Positions 9,826-12,306 of a DNA stretch of 12,306 nucleotides are shown here, piece after piece. Position numbers and translations under genes: made by a program. A model generated the notes under the pieces. It was not told the origin of the DNA and did no database searches. It saw nothing but the letters and a program-made list of their open reading frames with translations. Within the stretch, counting starts at the first letter, position 1. Each line of letters starts with the position of its first letter. The DNA is from Elusimicrobiota bacterium (GTDB lineage: Bacteria; Elusimicrobiota; Elusimicrobia; 2-02-FULL-39-32): assembly GCA_023249715.1 (NCBI GenBank), contig JAHFCA010000022.1, forward strand, positions 1-12,306, in the 5' to 3' direction.

Positions 9826-12306
9826 TCTAATCCAACGGTTTCTTTGGCAATAGCGGTTAAAGTAATGGCCCACTTTATAAATTCTCCCCAAATATTTCTA
9901 TGAGGTCTTTCTGTGAGGATGGAAACAATCGAAAGATTCTCCTTTTTCGTTTTATTTAGAGCTTGATCTGGAGTTTCCACTGTAAAAAGAATCATCTCAG
10001 GTTGAATATTCCATTTAACCATTAGTTGTTTAACAATCCTTTCTCTTTCTTTAGATTTTACAATGAACCCAATTTTAGGAGATGGCTGGCTTTCTTTAGA
10101 AGAAAGATTCATTGCATGAACTAAACCAATAATCCAATCTCTATAGTATTGCGGAGGGTTAAACCCATCTTCATCCACCTTCATTTCTTCGGGAAGATCA
10201 ATGAGAAAAAGAGGGATTTCATTTGGAGTTAAAAGGAATTGAATCTTAGCTTTATTGATTTTGTAAGAAGCATAAGCGAAAGAAGAAAGGTCTTGTTTAA
10301 CAATTGAATTCAACTCTTCTTCTACACTCACCTCTTTTTTAAGAGAAAGATTAGTGAAGTTGAACCATTCAGGGACCCAACCTTTAAGGATAGCAGTATT
10401 ATAAGCTCCATGGGCAAAGACTACAATGACATAGGAAACCAGATGATTTAACACAGAAGACGGAAAAGGTAAAAAGTTTAGAGAAGCTAAATAGAGAAAC
10501 GTAAAGAATGTGGAGGGGATAATGTATTTTATAAAATCTGTGAGGTCTTTCTTTTCTGCATAGTTCCAAGGGAGGTATCCTCTATTCCATCCGTTGTCGT
10601 GCGCTTTAACAATCCAACGCACAAGGATGTGGGCAAAGGAAAATAATCCGATACTCACGCCTGCTGTAATCCCAATGCTTGCTGGGTCGAGCGCGGCCAG
10701 TTTACTTAAATTCGTTCCAGTAAAATAGAGGGGAACAAATTTAAACAGACCATATTCCCACACTGTCGCTGACTTGGTTGTGTAATGATAGTAGGCTTTT
10801 GTCCCCTCCTTCCAAAATTTTTTGATTACCGGATCTAAAATGGATAAAAGTGGAGCGCTTCCATCATTAGTTTCTTTATTCGGTTGGTGACCTAGTGGAA
10901 GAATTGCCGCAGGAACTTTTCCCAGTTCACTTTTCAATTGAGCAAGGGACTCTTCAACTAAAGGCATTTCAAAAACTTGGGACAACTTCTCCAAAATTTC
11001 TTTTTTGGTAATGCCGCTTCTTAACCATGCGTCATAAAACTGAACAACTTTTACCGAAGTTGTGTCGTTATGGGTTAACTCCGCCATTTTTTCGGCAAAG
11101 GGTTCAATTCTATTTTCTTGCAGGAAAATCTGGAACGCTTCTAAGATACCATTCTTTAAATTAACGGATATCTTTTGTTCCGGAGAAATATTCAGCATAT
11201 TAAAAACAAGGTCAATGAGATGGAGCATTGCCTTTGCGCCAATCTCTCCTTCAAAGTCGCCGGCGGTTTGAATCCCTTTTAAGAGCGCCGCTTCTTCCTT
11301 CGATTTTAGTTGGTCTAATTTTTCTTTTAGTTCGAGGAGGGAGGGGCTTACCAAAATCATGAGTTTTGCCCAATAAGCGGGATGCCGCATATAAGTAGTT
11401 TCAAATTTTTCCCAAAATAATTCGCTCTCTTCTCCGTCCTCGTAACGACCGGAGTTAATTAGTTCCGCGTCTTTATAAATCCAGTCCGGAATGGAGCCGC
11501 CTCGAGAAGGAGATTCCAGATAATCTTCGTATTGTGGCGTTCCTTCCAATGGAACGGATCCGTTCTTGTAAAGCTCGGCCGCTGTTTTCAAAGCGAGTAC
11601 CGCAATACGGGCGTGGTACCGCTCTGGGTTTTGAATTCTGTTACGGGTTCGCACTAAAGGAGTCCCTGCCGCGAAATCTAAGTTCCAACCCAATTTCAAA
11701 AACGGTTCTTGAATAGGGCGAGGCACCCATTTTAAGAATGGAGAGTTTAACTCTTCTATATAAAGTCTATCCACACTCACGCGGGGAATGCGAGTTTCAC
11801 TCAATTTAGACTCAACCCCTTTTTCTTCAGCGATTTTCTCTAACTTGTCTTGAATGGGGTCCCCATTCCAACTAATTTCATACTCGGAAATAGAGCCGCA
11901 ATATTTTGTCGCTTGGAAACGCAAGTACGCGTTTTCCATCTGGATCCTATGGAGATTGTCCGGGTGGATATATTTAATTCTTTGGATTTCTGTTCCTTTA
12001 AATTCGCCTTCCATATCCTCATAGCCTTTCATCCACGCAACGTGGATATCGGAGACCTGATTTGTTTCTGGATTACGAACAGGGACTAGCAAAACCTCAT
12101 GCAGTTTCCCGTCCACGCCGCTTCGAACTAAAATTTCGTCCGCGTCGGCAAATAACGTGAAAAAGCCTTGCCCGAAGAAACCGCTCTGCAAAATTCCATC
12201 TTTTACGCTTTTAGTGGTGGCATCGGGAGTTAAAAGTTTTTTTAGAATATTTTCCAGGGGAATTCCTATACGATCTTTCACGCTCACAATCCAACGGCCT
12301 CGATTT
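9774..12306 (-). CDS. GHKL (Hsp90/MutL-like) ATPase fused to CPBP-like membrane domain, 5' partial
   Basis: The frame is open to the right edge; GTG at 12287 is internal, since NRGRWIVSVKDRIGIP reads straight through it, so the N terminus lies outside the window. Counting from that GTG (837 codons), residues 1-105 are the end of a GHKL nucleotide-binding domain: VSVKDRIGI in place of the DxGxG box, ATTKS (23-27), GFFGQGFFTLFADAD (36-50) like the Hsp90 glycine-rich lid, and GTEI (98-101). Residues 160-490 are mostly helical and unrecognised. Membrane segments occupy about 510-635. Within them E511-YGLF-K516, F549-SFA-H553 and H626-GAY-N630 imitate the three motifs (EExxR, FxxxH, HxxxN) of CPBP/CAAX-protease-like proteins, the first being degenerate. 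A soluble tail (650-837) follows. Function unknown; an ATP-driven membrane sensor or defence protein is conceivable. Confidence 0.7.
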   Translation of the reverse strand, partial: NRGRWIVSVKDRIGIPLENILKKLLTPDATTKSVKDGILQSGFFGQGFFTLFADADEILVRSGVDGKLHEVLLVPVRNPETNQVSDIHVAWMKGYEDMEGEFKGTEIQRIKYIHPDNLHRIQMENAYLRFQATKYCGSISEYEISWNGDPIQDKLEKIAEEKGVESKLSETRIPRVSVDRLYIEELNSPFLKWVPRPIQEPFLKLGWNLDFAAGTPLVRTRNRIQNPERYHARIAVLALKTAAELYKNGSVPLEGTPQYEDYLESPSRGGSIPDWIYKDAELINSGRYEDGEESELFWEKFETTYMRHPAYWAKLMILVSPSLLELKEKLDQLKSKEEAALLKGIQTAGDFEGEIGAKAMLHLIDLVFNMLNISPEQKISVNLKNGILEAFQIFLQENRIEPFAEKMAELTHNDTTSVKVVQFYDAWLRSGITKKEILEKLSQVFEMPLVEESLAQLKSELGKVPAAILPLGHQPNKETNDGSAPLLSILDPVIKKFWKEGTKAYYHYTTKSATVWEYGLFKFVPLYFTGTNLSKLAALDPASIGITAGVSIGLFSFAHILVRWIVKAHDNGWNRGYLPWNYAEKKDLTDFIKYIIPSTFFTFLYLASLNFLPFPSSVLNHLVSYVIVVFAHGAYNTAILKGWVPEWFNFTNLSLKKEVSVEEELNSIVKQDLSSFAYASYKINKAKIQFLLTPNEIPLFLIDLPEEMKVDEDGFNPPQYYRDWIIGLVHAMNLSSKESQPSPKIGFIVKSKERERIVKQLMVKWNIQPEMILFTVETPDQALNKTKKENLSIVSILTERPHRNIWGEFIKWAITLTAIAKETVGLENIEQTLRQTLHYKFQA

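Noticed and set aside
9671..9853. Possible small + strand gene across repeat B
   Set aside because: It lies over the 3' end of the long - strand gene, lacks a ribosome site, and its likeness to the frame at 8366 is explained by the DNA repeat.
12285..12287. GTG as true start of the large right-hand gene
   Set aside because: The frame continues upstream to the window edge with GHKL-like residues, and no ribosome site precedes the GTG.

Overview
The window is a stretch of bacterial chromosome in two parts: a conserved housekeeping block (about 181-6284) and an accessory block (about 6285-12306) that starts exactly at the 3' end of ychF. No marker here fixes the species. The order rplU-rpmA-obgE with proB nearby is widespread in bacteria. 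The relic toxin-antitoxin genes and the large GHKL/CPBP-like membrane protein resemble gene content of uncultivated candidate phyla such as Omnitrophota, but that placement is only a guess.

Housekeeping block. mtnP (5'-methylthioadenosine phosphorylase) lies downstream of a 147-base nested hairpin at the left edge. rplU and rpmA (ribosomal proteins L21 and L27) and obgE (ribosome-assembly GTPase) follow on the + strand. A strong hairpin ends 4 bases before the obgE start. A polytopic membrane protein of the LPG_synthase_TM/UPF0104 type runs on the - strand towards obgE and is cut by an in-frame TGA, with 50 family-like codons continuing in the same frame beyond it. proB (glutamate 5-kinase) and ychF (ATPase) form a + strand pair. 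A perfect 20-bp inverted repeat spans the proB stop and the ychF ribosome-binding region.

Accessory block. After ychF come, in order: a start-less ribbon-helix-helix antitoxin relic; an AAA_14/DUF4143 ATPase with its own near-consensus promoter; a broken PIN-domain toxin with a stop codon at a conserved position; an intact RHH/UPF0175 antitoxin-like gene; a 68-bp copy of the 3' end of the right-hand gene; a 105-bp hairpin; a second copy of the ychF C-terminal codons; a two-gene HEPN/nucleotidyltransferase module; a third copy of the ychF C-terminal codons; two small palindromes; and a large gene, cut by the right edge, encoding an Hsp90/MutL-type (GHKL) ATPase fused to a membrane domain with CPBP-protease-like motifs.

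How it fits together. The copies of the ychF and GHKL-gene 3' ends mark module boundaries. They suggest that small toxin-antitoxin-type modules entered repeatedly at the convergent 3' ends of these two genes, each bringing or regenerating a 3' end. The HEPN/NTase module appears to be under its own control: a perfect 9-bp palindrome lies between its -35 and -10 boxes, and the first gene carries an N-terminal winged-helix segment. All readings come from inspection alone; no database search was run.
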